DNA from: Pseudomonas mangrovi
Lineage (GTDB): Bacteria > Pseudomonadota > Gammaproteobacteria > Pseudomonadales > Pseudomonadaceae
Length of the DNA: 64,000 bases
NCBI RefSeq assembly: GCF_003052585.1
Contig: NZ_QASN01000019.1
Span: forward strand, 62,001 to 126,000
Direction of reading: 5' to 3'
The notes below the pieces were generated by a model. The model saw only the letters and a list, made by a program, of their open reading frames with translations. It had not been told where the DNA came from and searched no databases. A program made the position numbers and the translations under genes. Positions 31,390 through 41,332 of this stretch are shown here, one piece after another. Positions within the stretch are counted from its first letter, which is position 1. The number at the start of each line of letters is the position of its first letter.

Positions 31390-32727
31390 ATGACTGCCCG
31401 GCAAAGAGCCCTGATCGTTGACGACGAACCCGACATTCGCGAACTCCTCGAGATCACGCTCGGACGGATGAAACTGGACACCCGCAACGCGCGCAATCTG
31501 AAAGAGGCGCGTGACTGGCTGGCGAAGGAGTCATTCGACCTGTGCCTGACCGACATGCGCCTGCCGGACGGCAGCGGCCTGGATCTGGTTCAACATATCC
31601 AGCAGCGCTATCCGCAGACCCCGGTGGCGATGATCACCGCCTATGGAAGCCTGGATACCGCGGTCAATGCGCTCAAGGCTGGCGCATTCGACTTCGTCAC
31701 CAAGCCAGTGGATCTGGCGCGCCTGCGGGAGCTGGTCAACAGCGCGCTGCGCCTGAGCGACAAGGCCAGCGAGCCGGGTGCTGTCGACAGCCGTCTGCTT
31801 GGCGACTCACCACCGATGCGCGCACTGCGCTCCCAGATCGGCAAACTGGCGCGCAGCCAGGCGCCGGTCTACATCAGCGGCGAATCGGGCAGCGGAAAGG
31901 AGCTGGTCGCCCGCCTGATTCACGAACAGGGACCGCGCTCCGAGCAGCCCTTTGTTCCAGTCAACTGCGGCGCGATTCCCAGCGAGCTGATGGAAAGCGA
32001 GTTCTTCGGCCACCGCAAGGGCAGCTTCACCGGCGCAATCGAAGACAAGCAGGGCCTGTTCCAGGCAGCCAATGGCGGAACGCTGTTTCTCGACGAGGTT
32101 GCCGACCTGCCGCTGGCAATGCAGGTCAAGCTGCTGCGCGCAATACAGGAGAAGGCGATTCGTCCGGTTGGCGGACAGCAGGAAGTAGTGGTCGATGTAC
32201 GCATCCTCTGCGCTACCCACAAGGACCTTGCCGCGGAAGTGGCAGCGGAGCGTTTCCGCCAGGACCTCTACTACCGACTCAATGTCATCGAGCTACGAGT
32301 CCCGCCGTTGCGCGAGCGCCGCGAAGACATCCAGCAACTGGCCACAGCCATGCTGGAGCGCCTTTCCGGCTCAGCCCAGAGCCCTGCTCGCCTAGCGCCG
32401 GAAGCCCTGGATAAGCTCAAGAGCTACCGCTTCCCCGGCAACGTCCGCGAGCTGGAGAACATGCTGGAGCGCGCCTATACGCTGTGTGAGGCGGACGTGA
32501 TCCAGGCAATCGACCTGCGTCTGAGCGAAGCGCCCTGCGCCGCGAATGGCGAGGATGCCAGCCTGGTCAATATCGATAACCTCGAGGATCACCTGGAAAG
32601 CATCGAGCGCAAGCTGATCATGCAGGCGCTGGAAGAAACCCGCTGGAACCGCACAGCTGCGGCGCAGCGCTTGGGTCTGTCGTTCCGCTCGATGCGCTAT
32701 CGCCTGAAGAAGCTGGGTATCGACTGA
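31390..32727 (+). CDS. pilR: Sigma-54 dependent response regulator PilR
   Basis: 445-aa NtrC-family activator. The receiver domain (about 1-120) has the acidic pocket in VDDEPD and phosphoacceptor Asp in LTDMRLPDGSG. The AAA+ domain has Walker A GESGSGKE (164-171) and the sigma-54 contact loop as GSFTGA (from residue 211); this A-to-S variant is what I recall for PilR generally. The Fis-type HTH is at the C-terminus (WNRTAAAQRLGLSFRSMRYR). Full length. Activates pilAI together with RpoN. Confidence 0.96.
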   Translation: MTARQRALIVDDEPDIRELLEITLGRMKLDTRNARNLKEARDWLAKESFDLCLTDMRLPDGSGLDLVQHIQQRYPQTPVAMITAYGSLDTAVNALKAGAFDFVTKPVDLARLRELVNSALRLSDKASEPGAVDSRLLGDSPPMRALRSQIGKLARSQAPVYISGESGSGKELVARLIHEQGPRSEQPFVPVNCGAIPSELMESEFFGHRKGSFTGAIEDKQGLFQAANGGTLFLDEVADLPLAMQVKLLRAIQEKAIRPVGGQQEVVVDVRILCATHKDLAAEVAAERFRQDLYYRLNVIELRVPPLRERREDIQQLATAMLERLSGSAQSPARLAPEALDKLKSYRFPGNVRELENMLERAYTLCEADVIQAIDLRLSEAPCAANGEDASLVNIDNLEDHLESIERKLIMQALEETRWNRTAAAQRLGLSFRSMRYRLKKLGID

Positions 32728-32732
32728 AACCT

Positions 32733-32758
32733 GGCGCACCTGGCCTGTGGCCAGCGCC
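32733..32758. other. Hairpin between pilR and thiO
   Basis: GGCG-CTGGCC pairs with GGCCAG-CGCC (three unpaired bases on one side) just after the pilR stop, between converging genes. No T-run. Confidence 0.45.
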
Positions 32759-32828
32759 TGAAGGTTAGGAGCGATCGACACAAGCGCCCGCCACTCTACG
32801 CGCCCCTCCCCCTACGAATGCTTGCGAG

Positions 32829-33926
32829 CTAGCCGAGCCGCCCTGCCGGCGAATATGGCGCGGGATCCACGATAGGCGCGCGCCCAAGCATCAGATCGAC
32901 CAGCAGCCGACAGGACGCAGGCGCCATCACCAACCCGTTGCGATAGTGCCCGCAGTTCAACCAGAGCCCCTCCACGCCCGGCACTTCGCCAATGAAGGGG
33001 ATGCCCTCCGGAGAACCCGGACGCAACCCCGCCCAGTGCCCTGCAATCGGCGCATCAGCCAGTGCAGGCAGCAACTCCTCGGCGGTTTTGCGCAGGCTCT
33101 GTAGCGCTTCCTGGCTAGGTGACTTGTCGAATCCCAGATGCTCCAAGGTGCTCCCTACCAGCACATGCCCGTCACGACGTGGAATCGCATAGCGTCGTCC
33201 CGCCAGGATCATGCTCGGCAAAAAGTCAGGCGCGCACCTGTAGAGAATCATCTGTCCCTTGACCGGCTCGACTGGGAGCCCCCCGGCCTCCAGCGGCGGC
33301 ATCAACCCAGCGCTCCAGGCCCCCGCCGCGAGCACTACCGCATCACAATTCAGAATTTCCCCCGCAACGCGCACACCAGCAATGCGACCGGAGCGAACCA
33401 ACAGCTCCTGCGCCTCCGCCTGCTCCCGCAACTCAACCAGAGGGTTTGCCTGCAATGCGGCGCGTAGCGATTGCAGCAACCGTGGGTTACGCACATTCGC
33501 GACGCCCGGCATGTACAACGCATGGTGGTATTGCCTTCCCAGACCCTCAATGCGAGCTCGAACCCTGTCCGCGAGCAGACTCTGCAACTCGCATCCCTCC
33601 CGTCGCGCCCAGGTAAGCGCCTGGTCCTCATCCTCCATGTCCAGCCAGTAAAGACCGGTAACCTGGTGCTCGGGATCAATGCCCGTTTCCAGCTCAAGCT
33701 GCGCGCAGAACTCCCCGTAGAAACCTGCAGACCAGCGCGCCAAAGCCTGCACTGGCGAACTGTAGCGCCACGGGTAGAGAGGAGAAACGATGCCGCCCCC
33801 AGCCCAGGACGCCTCTCGTCCGGTGTCGGACTTTTCCACCAGAACGATACGACGCCCTTCTCGCGCCAGATGATAGGCCGTCATCAAACCGATAACGCCA
33901 CCGCCGATGACCAGCGTGTCAGTCAT
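32829..33926 (-). CDS. thiO: Glycine oxidase ThiO / D-amino-acid oxidase
   Basis: 365-aa FAD-dependent amine oxidase that makes the iminoglycine used for the thiamine thiazole ring. The FAD-binding motif GGGVIGLMTAYHLAREG lies at the N-terminus and is followed by REASWAGGGIVSPLYPW. The C-terminus has HWAGLRPGSPEGIPFIGEVPG and the CGHYRNGLVMAP signature. The start is ATG 33926 (MTDTLVIGGG); the frame is open further upstream without support. It sits between pilR and fimT and is divergent from fimT, as in P. aeruginosa; no functional tie to pili is known. Confidence 0.92.
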   Translation of the reverse strand: MTDTLVIGGGVIGLMTAYHLAREGRRIVLVEKSDTGREASWAGGGIVSPLYPWRYSSPVQALARWSAGFYGEFCAQLELETGIDPEHQVTGLYWLDMEDEDQALTWARREGCELQSLLADRVRARIEGLGRQYHHALYMPGVANVRNPRLLQSLRAALQANPLVELREQAEAQELLVRSGRIAGVRVAGEILNCDAVVLAAGAWSAGLMPPLEAGGLPVEPVKGQMILYRCAPDFLPSMILAGRRYAIPRRDGHVLVGSTLEHLGFDKSPSQEALQSLRKTAEELLPALADAPIAGHWAGLRPGSPEGIPFIGEVPGVEGLWLNCGHYRNGLVMAPASCRLLVDLMLGRAPIVDPAPYSPAGRLG

Positions 33927-34013
33927 TGCGACCTCGTTTGCCAAAACCGCGAAAAATACTTTACTGATTCCCTGCGCCAGGAAGGCGCTTACAAACAACG
34001 TAGGGATACTCAG

Positions 34014-34526
34014 ATGAACATTCGTCGTGAACGCGGGTTCACTCTGCTCGATGCAATCACGGTAACGATCCTGATCAGCATCAGCAGCGCCATTATGCTG
34101 CCTAACCTCGCTGGCCTGCTTGACCGAGCGCAGGCAGACAAGCAAAAAGAACTACTTGCCGCCCACCTGCAAAGTGCTAGAGCTCACGCGGTTACTCACG
34201 CCACCGCGGTAGAGGTGTGCGGCTCCTCAGATGGCTTGAAATGTGATGGCAGCTGGAAACACGGTTGGCTGGCACGAGACCAACAAAGTGCCCACGTCCT
34301 GGTCGGCCACCGGAGTGACCGCTCCGGACTGGCCTGGAAAGGCTTCAGCTCCGAGATCGTCTATTTACCGAATGGCACAACCCCTAAAAGCAACGGACGC
34401 TTTGAGATTTGCAGTCCGAACGGAGAGCCCCTATGGAGTCTGGTACTCAACCGCCAGGGACGCTTACGCCAGGAAAAAGTGACCCAGAACACAGAGCGAA
34501 ACCCATGCCAGACCGGTTATCCCTAG
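34014..34526 (+). CDS. fimT: Minor pilin FimT
   Basis: 170-aa pseudopilin of the FimT/GspH family. The leader MNIRRERG is followed by FTLLDAITVTILISISSAIM, so the residue at +5 is Asp instead of the usual Glu. The globular domain has a Cys pair (VCGSS...KCDG) and a basic C-terminal stretch (RQGRLRQEK). FimT in some naturally competent species binds DNA during uptake. Start ATG 34014. It opens the minor pilin cluster, with an 81-nt gap to fimU. Confidence 0.88.
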   Translation: MNIRRERGFTLLDAITVTILISISSAIMLPNLAGLLDRAQADKQKELLAAHLQSARAHAVTHATAVEVCGSSDGLKCDGSWKHGWLARDQQSAHVLVGHRSDRSGLAWKGFSSEIVYLPNGTTPKSNGRFEICSPNGEPLWSLVLNRQGRLRQEKVTQNTERNPCQTGYP

Positions 34527-34607
34527 CTTGCCTCCGCTCATCCGCGACGCGACGACAGCTCAGCGGATGAACATCCAGAATGCTAGTGCATGCAAAAAGG
34601 AGGCTCC

Positions 34608-35165
34608 ATGTCCCATCCATACAAGGCCAGCGGTTTCTCGCTGATCGAGCTGCTCATAATCATGACGCTCCTTGCGATTGTCGCGGGTGTGGCCATACCC
34701 AACTTCCAAAGACTGGTGCAGGCCAACCGGGCACAGGGTGCGACTGAAGAGCTACTGGCACAGTTGCAGTTCGCGCGCAGCGAAGCAGTGGTTCGCAACC
34801 GCATCGTTACAGTGGAAAACCTCTCCGGTACAGACGGACGCTGGGACCAGCAGATACGGATATACGTCAGCGGCAACCAGACGGCCAATCGCGCCTTTGT
34901 TCCTCCTTCGAGCCCTCCCGCCCCAGGCGACGACGAAGAACTGCGTTTCCATGAGGGAATGAACAACGTCACCCTTACCGCGATAGGCGACGCGAGGGTA
35001 GAGGAATGGATTTCCTTCCGCCCCAACGGCACCCTGGCGATTACCGGCGCCTCAAGCATCATCGTCTGCCCGGACAATCAGCCTGATCGTGGTCGCAGCC
35101 TGACACTCGAGCCCAGCGGCAGGATTGCCATGCCTGCCACCGCCCCGACTGTTTGCACGCCATGA
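34608..35165 (+). CDS. fimU: Minor pilin FimU
   Basis: 185-aa GspH-type minor pilin. The prepilin leader ends at ASG, followed by FSLIELLIIMTLLAIVAGVA with Glu5. The globular domain carries NFQRLVQANRAQGATEELLA and ends with a Cys pair region (IVCPDNQ...TVCTP). The start ATG 34608 has an excellent AAGGAGG at 4-5 nt; ATG 34590 would add six residues. It belongs to the FimU-PilV-PilW-PilX complex that caps and primes the pilus. Confidence 0.92.
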   Translation: MSHPYKASGFSLIELLIIMTLLAIVAGVAIPNFQRLVQANRAQGATEELLAQLQFARSEAVVRNRIVTVENLSGTDGRWDQQIRIYVSGNQTANRAFVPPSSPPAPGDDEELRFHEGMNNVTLTAIGDARVEEWISFRPNGTLAITGASSIIVCPDNQPDRGRSLTLEPSGRIAMPATAPTVCTP

Positions 35166-35176
35166 GAGAACGACCG

Positions 35177-35734
35177 ATGCCCAACAATACCCAACACGCA
35201 GGCTTCAGCCTGATCGAAGTTCTGGTTGCGATCGTCATCATCAGTATCGGCGTGCTCGGTCTGGTCGCCATGCAAGGTCGCACCATACAGTTCACTCAGG
35301 ACTCCGCCCAGCGCAATACAGCCGCAATGCTGGCAGACGATCTAGTCGAGCAGATTCGTAGCAATCGTGATGCCGTGGTGGATGCCAGCGGCGTTCGCAG
35401 CAACAGCAACTACTACAAGGCTCCTGCTGCCACCTTCCCCACAACGGGCGTCGCCGCCTGCCGAACAGCCCCCGGCTGCGATGCCAACCAGATGGCGACG
35501 GACCACCTGGTGCAGTGGGTCATTCAGGTTCGCAACAGCCTGCCAGTGGATGACGCGACGCTCAACGCTGCGTACATCATCTGCCGGGACAGCACCCCGG
35601 CCACCGCAGCCTGTGACAACCTGGGCTCGGCCATCAAGATCCAGATCGCCTGGATCAGCCGCACCACCGAAAACGCACCGGAGGCGGACGATGCCAACTC
35701 CCGCGAGTTCTACCAGATCAGCTTCGAGCCCTGA
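35177..35734 (+). CDS. pilV: Minor pilin PilV
   Basis: 185-aa GspI/PilV-type minor pilin: leader then GFSLIEVLVAIVIISIGVLG with Glu5, followed by the VAMQGRTIQFTQDSAQRNTA helix typical of PilV. Cysteines (ACRTAPGC, IICRDS, ACDNLG) can form disulfides. Start ATG 35177 is preferred (GAGAG upstream); ATG 35162 overlaps the fimU stop as ATGA and would add five residues. Confidence 0.92.
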   Translation: MPNNTQHAGFSLIEVLVAIVIISIGVLGLVAMQGRTIQFTQDSAQRNTAAMLADDLVEQIRSNRDAVVDASGVRSNSNYYKAPAATFPTTGVAACRTAPGCDANQMATDHLVQWVIQVRNSLPVDDATLNAAYIICRDSTPATAACDNLGSAIKIQIAWISRTTENAPEADDANSREFYQISFEP

Positions 35735-35741
35735 GGTGAAA

Positions 35742-36494
35742 ATGCATACCCACTTCAATACCCGTCAGCGTGGCCTGTCGATGGTGGAAATGCTGATTGC
35801 CCTGGCAATCAGCAGCTTCCTGATACTCGGCGTGACCCAGATATACATCGACAACAAGCGCAACTACATCTTCCAGCAGAATCAGTCAGCCAATCAGGAA
35901 AACAGTCGTTTCTCGCTGCTGCTTCTCGAACAGGAGTTGCGCAAGGCAGGCTACCGTCGGGTTATCCAGGATAGCCGCGAACTGGCCTTCCCGGCGATCA
36001 CTGTCACCGGCTGCGGTGACTTCAGTGCGGGAGAAATCGCCAAGCCCACCGCAAATGCTCAAGGCGTCTGTTTCCGCTATCAGCGCGCCAGCAACACCGA
36101 ACTCGACTGCCACGGCAATCTGCTTCCCAACAACGATCCGGTCACCATACGCATGGAGAAGACGGCGGCAGGCGAACTCAACTGTCATGTCAACGGCGGA
36201 CCTGCGGCAACACTGATCACGGGGATCAATCAGATCGTTTTCGAGTTCGGCGTGGATCGAGACGCGGACCGTATCGCCAATGCCTATCTGTCGGCGGCTG
36301 ACACCCTCGCCAATACCGGCTCTGTGGTAGCGGTGCGCTATGCGACCCTGCACGAGAGCCAGTCGGACCAGGTTGCGCTCGAGGCAGACAGCTACAACTT
36401 CCCACTGACCAATATGGCCGCAGTCACTCCAGCAGATCGCAAGCTGTACAAGTCAGTGCAAGGCACCACTACTCTGAGGAACATAGCCCCATGA
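35742..36494 (+). CDS. pilW: Minor pilin PilW
   Basis: 250-aa GspJ/PilW-type minor pilin. The leader ends RG, then LSMVEMLIALAISSFLILG with Glu5, then YIDNKRNYIFQQNQ and RFSLLLLEQELRKAGYRR, both typical of PilW. The start is ATG 35742 with GAGGTG upstream; the long upstream open frame belongs to pilV sequence in another frame. The stop overlaps the pilX start (ATGA). Confidence 0.92.
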   Translation: MHTHFNTRQRGLSMVEMLIALAISSFLILGVTQIYIDNKRNYIFQQNQSANQENSRFSLLLLEQELRKAGYRRVIQDSRELAFPAITVTGCGDFSAGEIAKPTANAQGVCFRYQRASNTELDCHGNLLPNNDPVTIRMEKTAAGELNCHVNGGPAATLITGINQIVFEFGVDRDADRIANAYLSAADTLANTGSVVAVRYATLHESQSDQVALEADSYNFPLTNMAAVTPADRKLYKSVQGTTTLRNIAP

Positions 36495-37066
36495 CAGCGC
36501 TCGCCTCTCGGCGCCAGCACGGCGCGACCCTGATCATCAGTTTGATTCTGCTGCTCATCATCACCTTGCTGGCCATTTCCAGCATGCGCGAGGTATCCCT
36601 CGAGGAACGAGTGGTCGGTAATTTGCGCGACAGCCGTACTGCCTTTAATGGCGCAGAATCAGGGCTGCGCGAAGGGGAAACTCGACTGGCCGAACATGTC
36701 GGACCACCTGCAACCACTGCCGACTGCGCGGCTGCAGGCCCGACGGACCTCTGCGTACTGACTGAGCCCGTTGCCAGTGTGCCTTCCAACAACTGGAACT
36801 GGTGGACCACTGCCGCCAACGCACGCGCCTACGAAGGCTCTACCGCCAACACCACCACTCTCGCGCGCATAGCCAGTCAGCCGCGCTGGAATGTCGCCTT
36901 CCTCGGCTTCGACCCGGCCAACTCGCTTGGCAACGTGGAGGTATCGGATACCGAAGAGCGCAGCAAGGGCGTCGGGCCTTACTACTACCAGGTCAACGCG
37001 GCTTCGCAGGGTCGCTCGACGCGCATGATGACCACTCTGCAATCTGCCGCCGTGCAGCGCTACTGA
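36491..37066 (+). CDS. pilX: Minor pilin PilX
   Basis: 191-aa PilX/GspK-type minor pilin. The hydrophobic helix GATLIISLILLLIITLLAIS lacks Glu5, as usual for this tip subunit class. MREVSLEERVVGNLRDSRTA and FNGAESGLREGE are the family signature. Coupled to pilW by ATGA overlap. In P. aeruginosa PilX links the minor pilin complex with PilY1, encoded next. Confidence 0.92.
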   Translation: MTALASRRQHGATLIISLILLLIITLLAISSMREVSLEERVVGNLRDSRTAFNGAESGLREGETRLAEHVGPPATTADCAAAGPTDLCVLTEPVASVPSNNWNWWTTAANARAYEGSTANTTTLARIASQPRWNVAFLGFDPANSLGNVEVSDTEERSKGVGPYYYQVNAASQGRSTRMMTTLQSAAVQRY

Positions 37067-37079
37067 CAGGGAGAAGACA

Positions 37080-40000
37080 ATGAAAATCGCATATCAGTCG
37101 CTGAGGGTAGCTGCCAGTGCTGCCGTCATGTTCACTTTCTGCAGCGTTGCCCAGAGCGTCCAGGCGGCGGCACTGACCATTGCCCAGGAGCCGCTGTTCC
37201 TTACTGAAGGCGTAGCACCGAACCTTCTGGTTACCCTGGACGACTCGGGCTCGATGGCGTCAGCATTCGCTCCCGACAACATCAGCGGCGAACACGGCAC
37301 CCGTCGCTTCAGCTCGTCATTTTACAACCCGATGTACTACAACCCAGCGGCGACCTACGCCCCGCCGAAGAGGGTCACATTCAATTCGACCACTGGCCAG
37401 ATTAGCGTCACCGAGTACAGCACCAGCTTCACCACCGCTTACCTGAATGGATTCAAAACTGACCGTGGCAGCGTGAACTTGTCGACCAGCTTTCGGCCAG
37501 TCCGCACCTACGTTTCAACAAACACGACGCAGACCTTGGGTAACAACCCGGCGATCGACTATCCGACGAGCCAGACTAGTGGTGTAGCAGCCTACTATTA
37601 CGTTCGCGACAACACCCTGGCCAATTGCACCGCGTCCAACATGGCTGACGAAGATTGCTACCGTAGGGTATTGGTAGGCGCTGCTGAGCGACAAAACTTC
37701 GCCAACTGGTACTCGTTCTATCGTAGTCGCGCATTGGCCACCGAGTCCGCGGCGAATCTTGCGTTCTACACGTTGCCAGACAACGTGCGGGTAACCTGGC
37801 AGATGCTCAACTCCTGCACCGGCATTGGTAGCGGCAACTGCTCTGGCGCTTCCGGTACCAACCACAACAATAGGTTGCGCAATTTCGCCGGCCAGCACCG
37901 TGCCAATTTCTTCGCCTGGCTGGCTGACACGCCGGCCAGTGGCGGGACACCCACACGAGCAGCACAGGAACGCGCTGGTAATTTCCTCAGCAACACTAGT
38001 GTCAACGGACCTTATGCATTCAACCCAGGCGTACAAAGCGCCCCGCTGTATGCATGCCGCCCGTCCTACCACATCCTTATGAGCGACGGGGTCTGGAACG
38101 AAAACACCAATATCACTGTAGGCAATGTGGACGGGACCTCACGATCCCTTCCCGACGGCACCGCCTATGCTCCGCGCGCACCTTACCGGGACGGCGTGAA
38201 CCGTAATTACGGCAACACGCTGGCTGATCTGGCCTTTCTGCACTGGGCGACAGACGCAAACACCTCCATACCCAATGAGCTGAAGCCGTTCCTCCCTTAC
38301 AAGAACCCGGACACCGCCACCCAATATTGGGACCCGCGCAACAACCCGGCCACTTGGCAGAATCTGGTCACCTTCACTCTTGGCCTGGGTCTTACTCGTA
38401 GCGTAACCAACCCGGCCTGGGGTGGCAGCACCTATGCTGGCGACTATCCAAGCTTGCTGAATGGCACTATTGAGTGGCCGCAACCAGCCAGCAACCAGCC
38501 TCAAAACGTTTATGAGCTCTGGCACGCAGCGCTTAACTCCCGTGGCGAATTCTTCAGTGTCGACTCCCCGGAAGACATGGTCGACGCGTTCAAGACCATC
38601 CTCAACCGCATTGCAGACCGGGAAACCTCCGCATCTGCCGTTTCGCTTGAGTCTGCCGTTACCACTGCCGGCAACGAGGCTTACTACGCACGTTTCTCCA
38701 GCGACAACTGGAGCGGCGAACTGATCAAGTATCTGGTCGACAGCAATGGGCAGTTGAGCTACCAGTGGAATGCCCGGGATCTGCTGAATACCAAAGCCGC
38801 AGGCTCGCGCAATATCCTTTTCAACAAGGATGGAAATCTGACTGCCTTCCAATGGGCAAATCTCACCACTGCCCAGCAGGCTGCTCTCAATCGCACCGCA
38901 GCAGGCGTCGTCGACACCTTGGGTAGCCAGCGACTGGACTTCATCCGGGGCGTTCGCACCGGAGAAGGCACCACCTTCCGCGATCGTACTCATGTGCTCG
39001 GCGATATCGTCCACTCCAGTCCGGTGGTCGTTGCAACTCCGGATCGCATGGAGGGATTGATGAATCCGCTGGTCAGCAGCGCTACCGGCACCTATACCCA
39101 GTTCAAGATCGACAACCTGACTCGCCCCAAGCGCATCTACGTAGGTGCCAACGACGGCATGCTCCATGGTTTCGACGAGAACGGGCAAGAAGTTTTCGCT
39201 TACGTTCCCACCTCGGTCATTCCGCAGCTGAACAAGCTGACCGACAAGGGCTACCGCGCCAGCCACCAGTACTATGTTGATGGCACTCCAGTCGTTGGCG
39301 ATGTGTTCATCGAAGGCGAGTGGCGAACCATCCTGATCGGCACTCTGCGTGGCGGTGGCCGTGAGGTGTTTGCCCTGGACGTTACCGACCCTGCCAATGT
39401 CTCCCTTCTCTGGGAGTTCAGCTCGGCTCAGGATGAAGACCTTGGCTTCACCTTTACCCGACCGGTCATTACCCGACTGCACAATGGCAAGTGGGGCGTG
39501 GTTCTGAGCAACGGTTACAACAGCACCAGCGACCGCGCAGCCCTGTTCGTTCTGGATGCCGCTAATGGCGACGTGATGAGCAAGCTGGTGGTCAACAGTG
39601 GCGCAACGGTCAACGGCCTGTCATCGCCCCGCACCGTGGATATCAACGGTGACCTGATCACCGACTACGTCTACGCGGGCGATCTGCAAGGCAACGTATG
39701 GCGCTTCGATATGTTTACCGCCAATCAAACCCCGCCATTCCAGCGGACCGACACCATGCCCAACAGCAGCTTCCGGATAGCCTTTTCTGGCACCCCGCTG
39801 TTCGTCGCGCAAAATGCCGTAGGCAGGCAGCCGATCACTGCGGCGCCGTCGCTCATCCGCCACCCCAATGGCTTTGGTTACATCGTTACCGTAGGCACCG
39901 GAAAATACATCGAGAACAGTGACTCCCAGGCCGACACCAGCCAGCCGATGAGCCTTTACGGCATATGGGATCGCCAGACCGATGGCAAGAGCACTACCGG

Positions 40001-40571
40001 CACGCCCTCTCTCGGCCGCTCCAATTTGGTCGAACAGACCATGGGCACCGAGATCACCACCACCTTCAATGATACTGATGCAAGCGGTAATGCAACCTCG
40101 CGTTCCCGCGACCTGCGTTTGCTCAGTCGCAACCCGATCAGCTGGATTGATGCTTCAGGCAACGTAGTCAAGTACGGCTGGTATCTGGATCTCAAGGAGG
40201 GGGCGACCCTCAAGGGCGAAATGGTTGCCACCGATATGACTGCTCGTAGCAACGTACTGCTGGTAGCCACTACAACTCCCAATGATGACCCATGCAGTTC
40301 CGGTATCGACCGCTGGTTCATCGCTCTGGATGGTTTCACCGGAGGAGCAACAAACTTCAACGTGCTGGACATGAGCGGCAACAACTACGTCAATGCACTC
40401 GACTCCTATAACGGCAATGTTGTCTCCAGTGTCCGCATTCCAGGCTTTGGCGCTCCAGCGGTAGTAGGCCAGGACGCGTTCTTCAACACCCCAAATAGTA
40501 TCCAGAAAGAAGTGCTCGATTTTGGTCCGGCATCCCGCGGACGTCAGAGCTGGCGAGTTCTCGGAGAATGA
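37080..40571 (+). CDS. pilY1: Type IV pilus tip adhesin PilY1
   Basis: 1163-aa secreted/pilus-tip protein. The signal peptide (about residues 1-31, ending VQAA) is followed by a von Willebrand A-like region with MIDAS-type DDSGS (54-58) and a variable N-terminal half. The conserved C-terminal beta-propeller (about 650-1163; FIRGVRTGEGTTFRDR, LGDIVHSSPVVV, YVGANDGMLHGFDENG) has a calcium-loop DxNxDxxxD at D854-D862, the position type known to control retraction in P. aeruginosa. Full length. The N-terminal half looks less conserved than the propeller, as usual for adhesin domains. Confidence 0.95.
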   Translation: MKIAYQSLRVAASAAVMFTFCSVAQSVQAAALTIAQEPLFLTEGVAPNLLVTLDDSGSMASAFAPDNISGEHGTRRFSSSFYNPMYYNPAATYAPPKRVTFNSTTGQISVTEYSTSFTTAYLNGFKTDRGSVNLSTSFRPVRTYVSTNTTQTLGNNPAIDYPTSQTSGVAAYYYVRDNTLANCTASNMADEDCYRRVLVGAAERQNFANWYSFYRSRALATESAANLAFYTLPDNVRVTWQMLNSCTGIGSGNCSGASGTNHNNRLRNFAGQHRANFFAWLADTPASGGTPTRAAQERAGNFLSNTSVNGPYAFNPGVQSAPLYACRPSYHILMSDGVWNENTNITVGNVDGTSRSLPDGTAYAPRAPYRDGVNRNYGNTLADLAFLHWATDANTSIPNELKPFLPYKNPDTATQYWDPRNNPATWQNLVTFTLGLGLTRSVTNPAWGGSTYAGDYPSLLNGTIEWPQPASNQPQNVYELWHAALNSRGEFFSVDSPEDMVDAFKTILNRIADRETSASAVSLESAVTTAGNEAYYARFSSDNWSGELIKYLVDSNGQLSYQWNARDLLNTKAAGSRNILFNKDGNLTAFQWANLTTAQQAALNRTAAGVVDTLGSQRLDFIRGVRTGEGTTFRDRTHVLGDIVHSSPVVVATPDRMEGLMNPLVSSATGTYTQFKIDNLTRPKRIYVGANDGMLHGFDENGQEVFAYVPTSVIPQLNKLTDKGYRASHQYYVDGTPVVGDVFIEGEWRTILIGTLRGGGREVFALDVTDPANVSLLWEFSSAQDEDLGFTFTRPVITRLHNGKWGVVLSNGYNSTSDRAALFVLDAANGDVMSKLVVNSGATVNGLSSPRTVDINGDLITDYVYAGDLQGNVWRFDMFTANQTPPFQRTDTMPNSSFRIAFSGTPLFVAQNAVGRQPITAAPSLIRHPNGFGYIVTVGTGKYIENSDSQADTSQPMSLYGIWDRQTDGKSTTGTPSLGRSNLVEQTMGTEITTTFNDTDASGNATSRSRDLRLLSRNPISWIDASGNVVKYGWYLDLKEGATLKGEMVATDMTARSNVLLVATTTPNDDPCSSGIDRWFIALDGFTGGATNFNVLDMSGNNYVNALDSYNGNVVSSVRIPGFGAPAVVGQDAFFNTPNSIQKEVLDFGPASRGRQSWRVLGE

Positions 40572-40573
40572 TC

Positions 40574-40915
40574 ATGAATAGAAAGCTGATTGGCCTGATG
40601 GGCGCAGCGCTGCTCTGCAGTGCTGCAGCCCAGGCACAGACCTTTGAAGAGAGCGGCGTCGTCGAGAAAGTATTCTCGGAGCGCTCGCTGATCCAGGTAA
40701 ATGATCGAATGTACACATTGCCCAACCGGGTTACCGAGAGCCTGTCTCCTGGAGCCGGCCCTGCCATCTTCCAGCTGAGAACAGGGACCGTCGTCAACTT
40801 CTCCGGAATCACAGGCGGTCAGTACCCCCTGATCGATTCGATGGCCATCCTCCGCCAGCCCACCCCCGAAGAAGAAATGCAGTTGCAACGGGAGTTGAAC
40901 AATGAGCGCAACTAA
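40574..40915 (+). CDS. pilY2: Type IV pilus protein PilY2
   Basis: 113-aa small periplasmic protein with a signal peptide ([22 protein letters not shown]) and a compact domain ([21 protein letters not shown]). Matches PilY2 of pseudomonads by position and size; its biochemical role is unknown. The ATG 40574 has GGAG at 7-8 nt; ATG 40568, which overlaps the pilY1 stop, would add two residues. The 3' end overlaps pilE by 14 nt. Confidence 0.88.
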   Translation: MNRKLIGLMGAALLCSAAAQAQTFEESGVVEKVFSERSLIQVNDRMYTLPNRVTESLSPGAGPAIFQLRTGTVVNFSGITGGQYPLIDSMAILRQPTPEEEMQLQRELNNERN

Positions 40916-41318
40916 AAGGCATAGTGCAGGCTTTACGCTGATTGAAGTCATGATCGTTGTAATGATCATCGGAGTATTGGCTGCTATTGCCATCCCCCAG
41001 TACCAGAACTACGTGCTGCGCTCAAACCGCACCGAAGGCCAGTCCCTGCTGACCGAAGCAGCAGCTCGCCAGGAACGTTTCTTTACACAGAACAACACCT
41101 ACGCCAACACCGTCGCGCAGCTGGGCTACGCTTCGGCCAACTCGCAGAACAATCTCTACACCCTGTCGATTCCGGTCGTCACTGCGGTCACTTACGAGCT
41201 TCGAGTGGTCCCGATCAATCATCAGGCAAACGATGTGGACTGCGGCACGCTGGAACTGACTCACACTGGAGAGAAAAAGGCCAGTGGACCGGACGGCGCA
41301 AACGAGTGCTGGCGCTGA
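40902..41318 (+). CDS. pilE: Minor pilin PilE
   Basis: 138-aa prepilin: leader [10 protein letters not shown], then [20 protein letters not shown] with Glu5, and the [16 protein letters not shown] block of the PilE/ComP-type family. A Cys pair near the end (VDCGTLE...ECWR) can form a D-loop. Last gene of the cluster, followed by a strong terminator. Confidence 0.94.
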   Translation: MSATKRHSAGFTLIEVMIVVMIIGVLAAIAIPQYQNYVLRSNRTEGQSLLTEAAARQERFFTQNNTYANTVAQLGYASANSQNNLYTLSIPVVTAVTYELRVVPINHQANDVDCGTLELTHTGEKKASGPDGANECWR

Positions 41319-41332
41319 CTCCGATCCAAAGT

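Noticed and set aside
38139..39482. 447-codon minus-strand open frame inside pilY1
   Set aside because: Antisense of the conserved pilY1 coding sequence; no support of its own.
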